This document shows, in pieces, positions 18,283-26,642 of a stretch of DNA of 64,000 nucleotides. The translations under genes were made by a program, and so were the position numbers. Position 1 is the stretch's first letter, and each line of letters starts with the position of its first letter. The notes under the pieces are model-generated. The model was not told the origin of the DNA, did no database searches, and saw only the letters and a program-made list of their open reading frames with translations. Source of the stretch: Cupriavidus basilensis (GTDB lineage: Bacteria; Pseudomonadota; Gammaproteobacteria; Burkholderiales; Burkholderiaceae); NCBI RefSeq assembly GCF_000832305.1, contig NZ_CP010537.1:1798001-1862000 (forward strand), in the 5' to 3' direction.

Positions 18283-19334
18283 TGCCCGTGAGCGATTCCG
18301 CCAGGCCAGGCGACCCAACGGCTACGCCTGGGCCCGAAACCCCGATCCCGATCCCCGCGCGCATCGTCGACCAGGCCATCCACTGGATGGTCAAGCTCGA
18401 CTTCGGTGAGGCCAGCGCCACCACGCGCAAGGCATTCGCCCAATGGCGCGACGCCAACCCGCTGCACGCGCTCGCCTGGCAACGCGTGCAGGCACTGCGC
18501 ACTGACTTCTCCGGCATGCCGCCGGCACTGGCGTTGCTTACCCTGCAAGCTGCCGATGCCCGGCGTGGCGTGGGCGGGCTTAAGCGCAGGCAGGCGCTCA
18601 AGGTGTTGGCGCTGGCCGGCATCTCGGTGGTCACGGCGGCAAGCGTGCGCGAACTGGCGCCATGGCAGGGCCTGGTCGCCGACGCGAGCACGGCCACCGG
18701 CGAGCAGCGCACCATGCGTCTGGCCGACGGAAGCACCATCGTGCTCAACACCGATACCGCCATCAATACCGTGCTGGGCGCTGAGCGCCGCTTGGTCACG
18801 CTGCGGCGCGGGGAGATCCTGGTGACCACGGGACACGACGATGGCTTCGCGGCCGGCAGCGCAGCGGTGCGGCCGTTCTGGGTGCAGACGCCGTTCGGCA
18901 GCCTGCGTGCGTTGGGCACGCGCTTTGTGGTGCGGATCGAGGACGAACGCGCCCGCGTTACCGTGCAGGAGGGCGCCGTGGAGTTGCACCCGGCCGCAGG
19001 CGGGGCGACCCACGTAGCGCGTACGGGGACGACCTGGTGGCTCGCCAAGGCCGGCAGCATGCCGGCGACGGCGCAGCCGTTCGAGGCGGACGGCTGGGCC
19101 GATGGCGTCATCGCGGGCAAGGACATGCGGCTGGCGGACGTGCTGGCCGAACTGTCGCGTTACCGCACCGGCCACATTGCCTGCGATCCGCGCGTGGCCG
19201 ATTTGCGTATCTCGGGCGCCTACCACGTGCGCGACACGGATCGGGTGCTGCGCTTCCTGATGCAGGCGCAGCCGATCGCCGTGGCCTATCGCACGCGCTT
19301 CTGGGTTTCGGTTGGCCCGGCGGGAGGGCATTGA
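18282..19334 (+). CDS. FecR-family anti-sigma factor / sensor
   Basis: A 350-residue inner-membrane regulator. The cytoplasmic N-terminal DUF4880-like part is at about 20-75 (DQAIHWMVKLDFGEASATTR, LHALAWQRVQALR) and would hold the sigma factor. A single hydrophobic segment with a twin-arginine-like start (KRRQALKVLALAGISVVTAA) is at about 103-122. The periplasmic FecR domain follows at about 135-250 (GEQRTMRLADGSTIVLNTDT, GSLRALGTRF), and a C-terminal DUF4974-like part (DMRLADVLAELSRYRTGHI) contacts the receptor's signalling domain. The ATG overlaps the fecI stop. The receptor with the matching N-terminal domain is the second one downstream. Confidence 0.92.
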   Translation: MPVSDSARPGDPTATPGPETPIPIPARIVDQAIHWMVKLDFGEASATTRKAFAQWRDANPLHALAWQRVQALRTDFSGMPPALALLTLQAADARRGVGGLKRRQALKVLALAGISVVTAASVRELAPWQGLVADASTATGEQRTMRLADGSTIVLNTDTAINTVLGAERRLVTLRRGEILVTTGHDDGFAAGSAAVRPFWVQTPFGSLRALGTRFVVRIEDERARVTVQEGAVELHPAAGGATHVARTGTTWWLAKAGSMPATAQPFEADGWADGVIAGKDMRLADVLAELSRYRTGHIACDPRVADLRISGAYHVRDTDRVLRFLMQAQPIAVAYRTRFWVSVGPAGGH

Positions 19335-19445
19335 CCCCATGCCAGGCGTGTCCGAGAAAATATTTCAGGAAAATTGAGGGGATTTCGATTCTCGACCGGC
19401 CTACAGCGTAGGAACTCAAATTAAACGCTGCCGGAGAAGGGAATC

Positions 19446-21662
19446 ATGTCTGCAACTCGTTATGCCACTGTCATCGCCGCTGGGCGCCCACCCCGACCCA
19501 AGCCGTTTGCGCTTGCCGTGCACCACGCCATGGTCTGCCTTGCCATGGGCGCAACCGTCGCGCCGCTTGCCGTGAGCGCACAATCGCAGGCGGCCCCCGC
19601 GCACGCCGCGCCGACCCTGCCGGCGGTAACCGTCACCGCCGGCGCCGAGGCGCCGGGAGAACTGCCACAACCCTACGCGGGCGGCCAGGTGGCGCGCGCA
19701 GGCCGCCTGGGGTTGCTGGGCAACAAGAGCATCATGGACACGCCGTTCGCCATCACCAACTACACCGCGCAGCGCCTGGAGGACCAACAGGCCACCACGC
19801 TGGCCGAAGTACTGAACAGCGATCCGTCCACGCGCTTCACGGGCCAGGTTGGCGGCGTGACCGATTCATTCTATATCCGTGGCTTCCCGATCAATGAGGG
19901 CAACCTGTCGGAGATCGCGTTCGATGGCGTGTACGGCGTGTCGCCGAATTACCATCTGTTTACCGAGTACCTGGAGCGGGTCGAAGTGCTGAAGGGGCCG
20001 GCCGCCTTGCTGTACGGCATGTCGCCGAACAGCGGTGTCGGCGGCGTGGTCAATGTCGTGCCCAAGCGTGCGCTGGCGACGGACCTGACGCGATTCACGC
20101 TCGACTATGCGTCTGACGCGCAGGTGGGCGGCGCGGTGGACCTGAGCCGCCGTTTTGGCGAGGACCGCGAGTGGGGCATTCGCTTCAACGGCCTGCACCG
20201 GCAGGGGCCGACGGCGCTCGACAGCCAGAAGTCGCGCGCCGAGGTGGCCGCGCTGTCGCTCGACTACCGCGGCGAGCGCCTGCGGGCCTCGCTCGACCTG
20301 ATCGAGCAATACCAGTGGGTCGATGCTCCCACGCGTCCCTTCCTGATCGCAGCCGGCGTGCAGGTACCGCCGGCGCCGGACGGCAGGCGCAATGTCAGCC
20401 AGCCCTGGGGCTGGTGGAAGTCCAACGATGTGTCGACGCTGCTGCACGCGGAATATGACCTCACCGACAACCTGACGGTGTTTGCCGATGCCGGCGGTAC
20501 CCGCTCGGACGTGGCGCGCTTGTCCGACCAGACGCCAGCCATCCTGAATTCGGCCGGCGCGACCTCGTCGGCCGTGCAGAACTGGAAGTTCCAGGTCAAC
20601 CGCTCGAGCTTCGATACCGGCGTCAGGAGCAAGTTCGAGACCGGGCCGGTCAAGCACGCGCTGGCGCTGCAGGCCAATCTGTACATGGACCGTTTCGCCA
20701 GCGCCAACGTGTCAGGCACGCCGGTCACATCCAATATTTACGCCCCGGCCGACCGCGCGGCGCAGAACATTGCCGCCCCGCAAAACGTGCCGAAGGTGTC
20801 CGGCTCCACGCTGTCGGGCCTGTCTCTGGCCGATACCTTGAGCGTGCTGGACGACCGCCTGCAGCTCTCCCTTGGCCTGCGCTACCAACAGGTCAGGTCG
20901 AGCAACTATGCTGCCACCGGCGCGAAGACCGCTTCATACGACGAAAGCGCTGTCACGCCGCTGGCCGGCATCGTCTTCAAGCCCTGGCACAACATCTCGC
21001 TCTATGCCAACTACGTGGAGGGGCTGAGCAAGGGAGACATCGCGCCGGCGACCGCGTCGAATGCGGGGCAGGTCTTTGCGCCGTACAAGACCAAGCAGCA
21101 GGAGGTGGGCATCAAGTTCGATTCGGGCAAGGTGATGGCGACCCTGGCGGCGTTCCGCATGACCAAGCCCAGCGGCCAGTTGTATGGGACGGTCTATGCC
21201 ATCGACAGCGAGCAACGCAACCAGGGGCTGGAGCTGACCGTGTCGGGGCAGGCCTACAAGGGTGTGCGCCTGCTTGGCGGGCTGACCCTGCTTGACGGCG
21301 AGCTGACCAGGACCAACAGCGCAGCCACCCTTGGCAACCGCCCCGTGGGCGTGCCTGTCGTCATGGCCAACCTTGGCGGCGAGTGGGACCTGCCGTGGGT
21401 TCCGGGCCTGACGCTGACCAGCGCGGTCAACTACACGGGCAGCGAGTACGTCAACCAGGCGAACACGCAGCAGGTGCCATCGTGGACAACCGTCGATCTC
21501 GGCGCGCGCTACAAGACGTCGATGTACGGCAAGTCCACGACGTTCCGGGCGGGTTTGTTCAATGCATTCAACCGGAAGTACTGGTCCGGGGTGGCATCCT
21601 ACGGCACGATCTCGCTCGGCGCGCCGCGGACCTTCATGGCTTCCATGAGCGTGGATTTCTAA
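19446..21662 (+). CDS. TonB-dependent siderophore receptor without signalling domain
   Basis: A 738-residue outer-membrane receptor. An export signal ends near residue 42 (VSAQSQAAP), then a TonB-box-like TLPAVTVTAG near 57, the plug domain (SFYIRGFPINEGNLSEIAFDG, LKGPAALLYGMSPNSGVGG) and a 22-strand barrel ending with an aromatic Phe (MASMSVDF). There is no STN domain, so it can transport but should not signal to FecR. GAGAAGGGA lies before the ATG. Its stop is in the same frame as the next receptor. It shares its whole length with that neighbour (compare LGLLGN, DTPFAIT, IRGFP, EIAFDG, VPKRA). The ligand is probably a ferric siderophore or related chelate. The 111-base gap before it holds a GGAAAA element (19369-19374) that might be the sigma factor's -35. 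Confidence 0.92.
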   Translation: MSATRYATVIAAGRPPRPKPFALAVHHAMVCLAMGATVAPLAVSAQSQAAPAHAAPTLPAVTVTAGAEAPGELPQPYAGGQVARAGRLGLLGNKSIMDTPFAITNYTAQRLEDQQATTLAEVLNSDPSTRFTGQVGGVTDSFYIRGFPINEGNLSEIAFDGVYGVSPNYHLFTEYLERVEVLKGPAALLYGMSPNSGVGGVVNVVPKRALATDLTRFTLDYASDAQVGGAVDLSRRFGEDREWGIRFNGLHRQGPTALDSQKSRAEVAALSLDYRGERLRASLDLIEQYQWVDAPTRPFLIAAGVQVPPAPDGRRNVSQPWGWWKSNDVSTLLHAEYDLTDNLTVFADAGGTRSDVARLSDQTPAILNSAGATSSAVQNWKFQVNRSSFDTGVRSKFETGPVKHALALQANLYMDRFASANVSGTPVTSNIYAPADRAAQNIAAPQNVPKVSGSTLSGLSLADTLSVLDDRLQLSLGLRYQQVRSSNYAATGAKTASYDESAVTPLAGIVFKPWHNISLYANYVEGLSKGDIAPATASNAGQVFAPYKTKQQEVGIKFDSGKVMATLAAFRMTKPSGQLYGTVYAIDSEQRNQGLELTVSGQAYKGVRLLGGLTLLDGELTRTNSAATLGNRPVGVPVVMANLGGEWDLPWVPGLTLTSAVNYTGSEYVNQANTQQVPSWTTVDLGARYKTSMYGKSTTFRAGLFNAFNRKYWSGVASYGTISLGAPRTFMASMSVDF

Positions 21663-21665
21663 GCA

Positions 21666-24122
21666 TTGGCCGCACGACGCCTCGCGCTTTGCAGCGCCTT
21701 CGCTTGTCTTGCGCTCGGTCTGGGCGTGGCGCCGGATGCGGTGCTCGCGCAGGCGAGCCCGGCGGTAAGCCAGGTGGTGAGCCATCTGGTAAGCCCGATC
21801 GCGAGCACGGGCCAGGCGCGGATGTTCGCCATCGCGCCTGGCCCGCTTTACGCGGTCCTCAATCGTTTTGCCAGCGTCGGCGGCATCGATCTTTCCTATG
21901 ATGCCGCGCTGCTCGGCAGCGCCCAAAGTCCAGGACTGAATGGCATCCATACCGTGCCGGACGGGCTGCGGGCGCTGTTGGCGGGCAGCGGGCTGGAAGC
22001 GGTGGAAATGCCGGGAGGCGGGTTCTCATTGCGCAAGGCGCCGGCGGTCTCCGGCACCCAGGCAGCGCCGTTGCTGCCCACGGTCACGATCTTCGGCGCG
22101 GCAGCGGTTGCGAGCGACCTGCCCCCGGCGCTTGCCGGCGAGCAGATCGCGCGCGGCGCCAGGCTTGGGCTGCTGGGCAACATCGACATCATGGACGCGC
22201 CGTTCAGCATCACCAGCTACACCGCCAAGGCGATCGAGGACCAGCAGGCGCGCACGGTGGGCGATATGGTGGCCGTTGATGCGTCCGTGCGCTACGTCAG
22301 CCAGCCTGGCGGCATCCTGGACGCCTTCACGATCCGCGGCTTTCCCGTTGGCAATGGCAACTTCGGCGAGATCGCCTTCGACGGCATGTACGGCGTGGCC
22401 TCCAACTACCGGGTATCGACCGGCTACATCGAACGCATCGAGCTGATCAAGGGCCCCACCGCCATGCTGACCGGCATGGCGCCCAGCGGCAGTGTCGGCG
22501 GTGGCATCAATATCGTGCCCAAGCGGGCGACCGGTCCCGACCTGACCCAGGTCACAGCCGACTATGCCGCCTCATCGCAGCTGGGCGGCAACCTTGACGT
22601 AAGCCGGCGGTTTGGCGCGCAGCGGCAGTTCGGCATTCGCGTCAATGGCAACTATCGGGCGGGCGACACCAACCTGGACAACCAGTCGCGCCGCGCCGGT
22701 GCTGGCGCGCTGGCACTGGACTACCAGGGCGAACGCCTGCGAGCGACGCTGGATTTCATCGACCAGCAGGAGAAGATCACCGCGCCATCGCGCCTCTTGC
22801 ATATCGTTTCCGGCATCAACGTGCCCGATGCGCCCAATGGGCGGCGCAATGTCTCGCAACCCTGGGAAAACTCCAGCATCCGCGACCAGTCGCTGCTGAT
22901 GCGGGCGGAATACGACATCGGCGACAAGCTCACCTGGTTCATCGCCGGCGGCGGCGGCCGTACCCGGGTGGCCAGGCTCTTTGCCATCACGCCCACCATC
23001 ATCAACGAGGCCGGCGATGTTGCCGTGCTGGACTCGAACTACAAGTTCAACGTAGCCCGCACCACCGTGGACACGGGCTTGCGCGCCCGCTTCAACACCG
23101 GGGCGGTGAGCCATCACCTGAGCATGCTCGTGAGCGACTACCGGGACCAGTTGGAACGCGGCTTCAACAACGCCACGACCACCTCGCTGACCAACCTCTA
23201 CCAGCCCGTGTCGCTGCCGGCGCAGTACATCGCGGCGCCCGCCGGCGTGCCGAAGGTCTCCCAGACGCGGCTGGCCGGCGCGGCCCTGGCCGATACGCTA
23301 TCGATGCTGGACAAGCGCGTGCAACTGACGCTGGGGCTGCGCCATCAGCAGGTCATGTCAGACAATTTCAGCACCGGCGGCGCCATCGCTTCGCACTACG
23401 GCCAGGGCGCCTGGACGCCAATGCTTGGCCTGGTGGTGAAGCCCTGGCAACACGTCACGCTGTATGCCAACCGCGCCGAAGGGTTGAGCAAGGGCGACAC
23501 CGCCCCTGGCAGCGCCAGCAATGCCGGCGAGGTATTTGCGCCTTACAGGTCAAGGCAGCTTGAGTTCGGCGTGAAGGTCGAGCAGGGCGGGATAGTGGCG
23601 ACCGTCAGCGCATTCCAGATATCGAAGGCAAGCGGCCAGATGTCCGGCGCGCGGTTCGCGGCGGACGGCGAGCAGCGCAATCGCGGGCTGGAGTTCGGGC
23701 TATATGGGGAAGTGGTGGCCGGAGTGCGGCTGCTGGCCAGCGCCACCGTGCTCGATGCCAGGATTGCCCGCAGCGGTAACCCCGAGTCGGCCGGCAAGGC
23801 CGCTGTTGGCGTGCCGACGCTGCAAGCCAACCTGGGCGCCGAATGGGATGCCGGTTTCGTGCCCGGCCTCACCCTGGCCGGTGGGCTGGCCTACACGGGA
23901 CGGCAATATGTCGACCAGGCCAATATGCAAAGTATCCCGCACTGGACCCGCGTCGACATCGGTGCGCGCTACCGGACTACCGTGGCGCGCAGGCAGACCA
24001 CCTTCCGCCTCAATGTCCGCAATGTCTTTGACAAGCATGACTGGGCGGCGGTTGATGCCTATGGCGGGCTGGCGCAGGCCGAGCCGCGCACGCTGCTGCT
24101 TTCGGCGACGATGCGTTTCTGA
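21666..24122 (+). CDS. TonB-dependent receptor with STN signalling domain
   Basis: An 818-residue receptor and the likely signal transducer of the system. A signal peptide (about 1-30) is followed by a secretin/TonB N-terminal (STN) domain at about 55-120 (FAIAPGPLYAVLNRFASVGG, VPDGLRALLAGSGLEAVEM), then a TonB box (LLPTVTIFG), plug (IRGFPVGNGNFGEIAFDGMY, IKGPTAMLTGMAPSGSVGG) and barrel ending SATMRF. The STN domain contacts FecR, which makes this the FecA-like partner. It starts with a TTG at 21666, three bases after the previous stop and in the same frame; no ATG lies nearby, and the hydrophobic signal begins right there. It is a clear paralogue of the preceding receptor. Confidence 0.9.
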   Translation: MAARRLALCSAFACLALGLGVAPDAVLAQASPAVSQVVSHLVSPIASTGQARMFAIAPGPLYAVLNRFASVGGIDLSYDAALLGSAQSPGLNGIHTVPDGLRALLAGSGLEAVEMPGGGFSLRKAPAVSGTQAAPLLPTVTIFGAAAVASDLPPALAGEQIARGARLGLLGNIDIMDAPFSITSYTAKAIEDQQARTVGDMVAVDASVRYVSQPGGILDAFTIRGFPVGNGNFGEIAFDGMYGVASNYRVSTGYIERIELIKGPTAMLTGMAPSGSVGGGINIVPKRATGPDLTQVTADYAASSQLGGNLDVSRRFGAQRQFGIRVNGNYRAGDTNLDNQSRRAGAGALALDYQGERLRATLDFIDQQEKITAPSRLLHIVSGINVPDAPNGRRNVSQPWENSSIRDQSLLMRAEYDIGDKLTWFIAGGGGRTRVARLFAITPTIINEAGDVAVLDSNYKFNVARTTVDTGLRARFNTGAVSHHLSMLVSDYRDQLERGFNNATTTSLTNLYQPVSLPAQYIAAPAGVPKVSQTRLAGAALADTLSMLDKRVQLTLGLRHQQVMSDNFSTGGAIASHYGQGAWTPMLGLVVKPWQHVTLYANRAEGLSKGDTAPGSASNAGEVFAPYRSRQLEFGVKVEQGGIVATVSAFQISKASGQMSGARFAADGEQRNRGLEFGLYGEVVAGVRLLASATVLDARIARSGNPESAGKAAVGVPTLQANLGAEWDAGFVPGLTLAGGLAYTGRQYVDQANMQSIPHWTRVDIGARYRTTVARRQTTFRLNVRNVFDKHDWAAVDAYGGLAQAEPRTLLLSATMRF

Positions 24123-24129
24123 GGCAGTT

Positions 24130-24462
24130 CTACTTGGTGACGTTGGATTCCGCGGCGCGCTTGTCGGCATCGCGCAGGCGCTTGACGGCTTTGCCCAGCA
24201 GCCCGCCTTCGCTATCCGATACGGCTTCTTCCAGCGTGGCAAGCGCGGCCCTGATCTGCGTGCCGTGGGCGTTCGAGTACGCCTGGTCTTCAATCCGTGC
24301 GTCGGCTTCCTTGCGCACGCGCTTGCCCAGCTTGCGGGCAAATTCGGGATCGAGCTGGCCTTGCGCAGTGGCATTGGCGATGTGGTCGAGCAGGGCGATC
24401 AGGCCCGGCGCGGTCGTGGTGGCCGGGACAGCGTCCTCGGTCTTCCTGAGTTTTTTAGGCAT
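24130..24462 (-). CDS. Small helical protein of unknown function
   Basis: A 110-residue soluble, charged protein. A basic start (MPKKLRKTED) precedes helices ALLDHIANATAQGQLDPEFA, KLGKRVRKEADARIEDQAYS and ALATLEEAVSDSEGG. No signal peptide, membrane segment or known motif is seen. The ATG at 24462 has a GGAGG nine bases upstream, a strong site; longer in-frame extensions to 24636 are not needed. It converges with the second receptor with 7 bases between the stops. I do not recognise the family. Confidence 0.7.
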   Translation of the reverse strand: MPKKLRKTEDAVPATTTAPGLIALLDHIANATAQGQLDPEFARKLGKRVRKEADARIEDQAYSNAHGTQIRAALATLEEAVSDSEGGLLGKAVKRLRDADKRAAESNVTK

Positions 24463-24650
24463 GGTTCTTTTCCTCCGGTTGGGGCTCGATTCTAGCGCTA
24501 GGGGGAAACCCGGGCCTGCTTCCCAGTATGAAAGATTTGTGACGCCTTGTCGGCGCGACGGATGATGCCCGGTCTCTGGCAGCGGCAGGAAAAAACGCGG
24601 GGTGCCGATGATTTGCTGCAGTGCACACGATAGCACATTGTGGACGGCCT

Positions 24651-24690
24651 AAAAAAGGAGGGGCACACGCATGTGTCTCCTCCTTTTCGG
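24651..24690 (-). terminator. Rho-independent terminator of the GntP gene
   Basis: On the minus strand AAAAGGAGG (24687-24679) pairs with CCTCCTTTT (24661-24653), with an inner ACAC/GTGT pairing near the loop. The stem ends in TTTTTT. It begins 45 bases after the GntP stop codon. Confidence 0.85.
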
Positions 24691-24731
24691 CGGGCGCCTT
24701 GCGGGCCTCCGGCCTGATCCTGTTCGGACGC

Positions 24732-26093
24732 TCAGACTACCGTGGCAAGCGCCAGGGTCAGAAGCAGCGCGATCACCGAAATGAGCGTTTCGCACACCGA
24801 CCAGGTCTTGAAGGTCTGGGCCACGGTCATGTTGAAGTACTCCTTGACCAGCCAGAAGCCGCCGTCGTTCACGTGCGACAGGATCAGCGAGCCGGCGCCG
24901 GTGGTCAGCACCAGCAGCTCGGGCCGCGTGCCGGGCACGCTGGCGGCGATCGGCGCGACAATGCCGGCAGCCGTGGTCATGGCCACGGTGGCGGAGCCGG
25001 TGGCGATCCGGATCAGCACGGCGACCAGCCAGCCCAGCAGCAGCACCGACACATGCGCGCCGGTGGCCACGTCGACGATGGCGTTGGAGATGCCCGAATC
25101 GCGCAGCACGCGGCCAAAGCCGCCGCCCGCGCCGACCACCAGCGTGATGATGGCGGTGGGCGCCACGCACTCGTTGGTGAACCTGAGGATGTTTTCCCGG
25201 GTGAAGCCGCGGCGCTTGCCGAAGGTGTAGAAGCTCACCAGCGCGGCGATCAGCAGCGCGATCACCGAGTTGCCGATCAGCTTGAGGAAGTCGTTGGCAA
25301 AGGTCTTGGGCGTGGTGATGAGGTCGGCCCAGCTGCCGATCAGCATCAGGATCACGGGCAGCAGGATGGTAAACAGCGTGATGCCGAAGCCCGGCAGCTC
25401 GTGCGAGGCCTTGACGCCTTCGTCTTCCTCGGTGAACTGCGCGGCCAGCGGATTCACATCTGGCAGCGTCACGTAGCGCGTCATCAGCTTGGCGAACAGC
25501 GGGCCAGCGATAGCTGCCGTGGGAATGCCCACGATCAGCGCGTACAGGATGGTCTTGCCGATATCCGCCTTGTAGGCGGTCACCGCCAGCAGCGCGGCGG
25601 GGTGCGGGGGGATCAGGCCGTGCACCACCGAAAGGCCGGCCACCATCGGGATGCCCACCAGCACCATGGAGGTGCCGGTACGCTTGGCCACGTTGAAGGC
25701 GATTGGCACCAGCAGCACGAAGCCCACTTCGAAGAACACGGGCAAGCCGACGATAAAGGCGATGGTCACCATGGCCCAGTGCACGTTCTTCTCGCCGAAG
25801 GCGTCGATCAGCGTGCGCGCGATGCGCTCGGCGCCGCCGGACTCCGCCATCATCTTGCCGAGCATGGTGCCCAGGCCCACCACCAGCGCGATGTGGCCGA
25901 GCGTGCCGCCTACGCCGGCCTCGAACGATTTGACGATGTCGCCCATCGGCATGCCCACGGCAAAGCCGAGCAGGACCGAGACGACTACCAGGGTAATAAA
26001 GGGATTGAGCTTGAATTTCGCGATCAGCACGACCAGTGCGATCACCGCGATCAACGCGTAAAGCAAAAGGGTGGTTCCGGTTACGGCGCCCAT
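24732..26093 (-). CDS. GntP-family gluconate-type permease
   Basis: A 453-residue inner-membrane transporter with about 12-14 hydrophobic segments. Family marks are FITLVVVSVLLGFAVGMPMG near the start, FEVGFVLLVPIAFNVAKRTG, PPHPAALLAVTAYKADIGKT, RVLRDSGISNAIVDVATG, and the closing LSHVNDGGFWLVKEYFNM. GntP proteins import gluconate and related sugar acids by proton symport. Here the neighbours are a D-amino acid deacylase, RidA, a D-serine dehydratase-like enzyme, KDG kinase and KDPG aldolase, so a 2-amino sugar acid such as D-glucosaminate is a likely substrate. AAGGAGA precedes the ATG at 26093. It is the last gene of the minus operon and has its own terminator; a hairpin separates it from ridA. 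Confidence 0.92.
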   Translation of the reverse strand: MGAVTGTTLLLYALIAVIALVVLIAKFKLNPFITLVVVSVLLGFAVGMPMGDIVKSFEAGVGGTLGHIALVVGLGTMLGKMMAESGGAERIARTLIDAFGEKNVHWAMVTIAFIVGLPVFFEVGFVLLVPIAFNVAKRTGTSMVLVGIPMVAGLSVVHGLIPPHPAALLAVTAYKADIGKTILYALIVGIPTAAIAGPLFAKLMTRYVTLPDVNPLAAQFTEEDEGVKASHELPGFGITLFTILLPVILMLIGSWADLITTPKTFANDFLKLIGNSVIALLIAALVSFYTFGKRRGFTRENILRFTNECVAPTAIITLVVGAGGGFGRVLRDSGISNAIVDVATGAHVSVLLLGWLVAVLIRIATGSATVAMTTAAGIVAPIAASVPGTRPELLVLTTGAGSLILSHVNDGGFWLVKEYFNMTVAQTFKTWSVCETLISVIALLLTLALATVV

Positions 26094-26150
26094 GTCGTCT
26101 CCTTTGTGCGAGGTCCACCGGGACTCCGGCGGGGCTCCCTCGCGTCCGCT

Positions 26151-26177
26151 ATGAAAAGGGCCGCGCTGGCGGCGGCC
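26151..26177 (-). terminator. Possible terminator/attenuating hairpin between ridA-like gene and GntP gene
   Basis: On the minus strand GGCCGC (26177-26172) pairs with GCGGCC (26164-26159), followed by C and TTTT. It lies 33 bases after the RidA stop and 58 before the GntP start, and could reduce permease expression relative to the enzymes. Confidence 0.5.
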
Positions 26178-26209
26178 GGTTCAGGTTTTCGTGGCTGGCT
26201 GGCCCGGGA

Positions 26210-26602
26210 TCAGGCCGCCGGCTTCTTGTAGGCGATGCAATCCACTTCGACCTTGCAGTCCACCACCATGCTCGACTGCACGCAGGCACGCGCGGGCGGG
26301 TTGGCGCCGAAGTACTCCTTGAAGATCTTGTTGAACGACGCGAAGTCGCGCGCGTCGTCCAGCCACACGCCGCAGCGCACGATGTGCTCGGTGCCATAGC
26401 CGGCTTCGGCCAGGATGGCCAGCACGTTCTTGATGGCCTGGTGGGTCTGCGCAACGATGCCGCCGTCGATCACCTCGCCGGCCACCATCGGCACCTGGCC
26501 GGACACGTAGAGCCAGCCGTCGGCTTGCACGGCACGGGAAAACGGCATGTGCTGGCCGCCGGTGCCGGCGCCGCCTTCGACGCCAAATCGTTTGATATCC
26601 AT
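26210..26602 (-). CDS. RidA-family enamine/imine deaminase
   Basis: A 130-residue protein of the RidA (YjgF/YER057c/UK114) family. The active-site arginine is R105 in NPPARACVQ, with a glutamate near 119, and the typical LYVSGQVP and QTHQAIKNVLAILAEAGYG segments are present. RidA proteins hydrolyse reactive 2-aminoacrylate-type enamines and imines to keto acids and ammonia. The product of a PLP dehydratase acting on a beta-hydroxy D-amino acid is exactly such an enamine, and that kind of enzyme is encoded nearby. AGGAG lies before the ATG at 26602. It follows the deacylase gene after 40 bases in the same operon. Confidence 0.92.
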   Translation of the reverse strand: MDIKRFGVEGGAGTGGQHMPFSRAVQADGWLYVSGQVPMVAGEVIDGGIVAQTHQAIKNVLAILAEAGYGTEHIVRCGVWLDDARDFASFNKIFKEYFGANPPARACVQSSMVVDCKVEVDCIAYKKPAA

Positions 26603-26642
26603 GGGGACTCCTGAAGCAGATTGCAAATGGGGGATTAGATGG

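Noticed and set aside
21666..24122. Reading the two receptors as one frameshifted or split gene
   Set aside because: Each has its own signal peptide, plug and full barrel with terminal Phe, so they are two complete genes, not one broken gene.
24621..26231. Plus-strand frame of about 536 codons opposite the GntP gene
   Set aside because: His/Gln/Arg-rich repeat-like translation is the antisense of a membrane protein; no start site and no domain.
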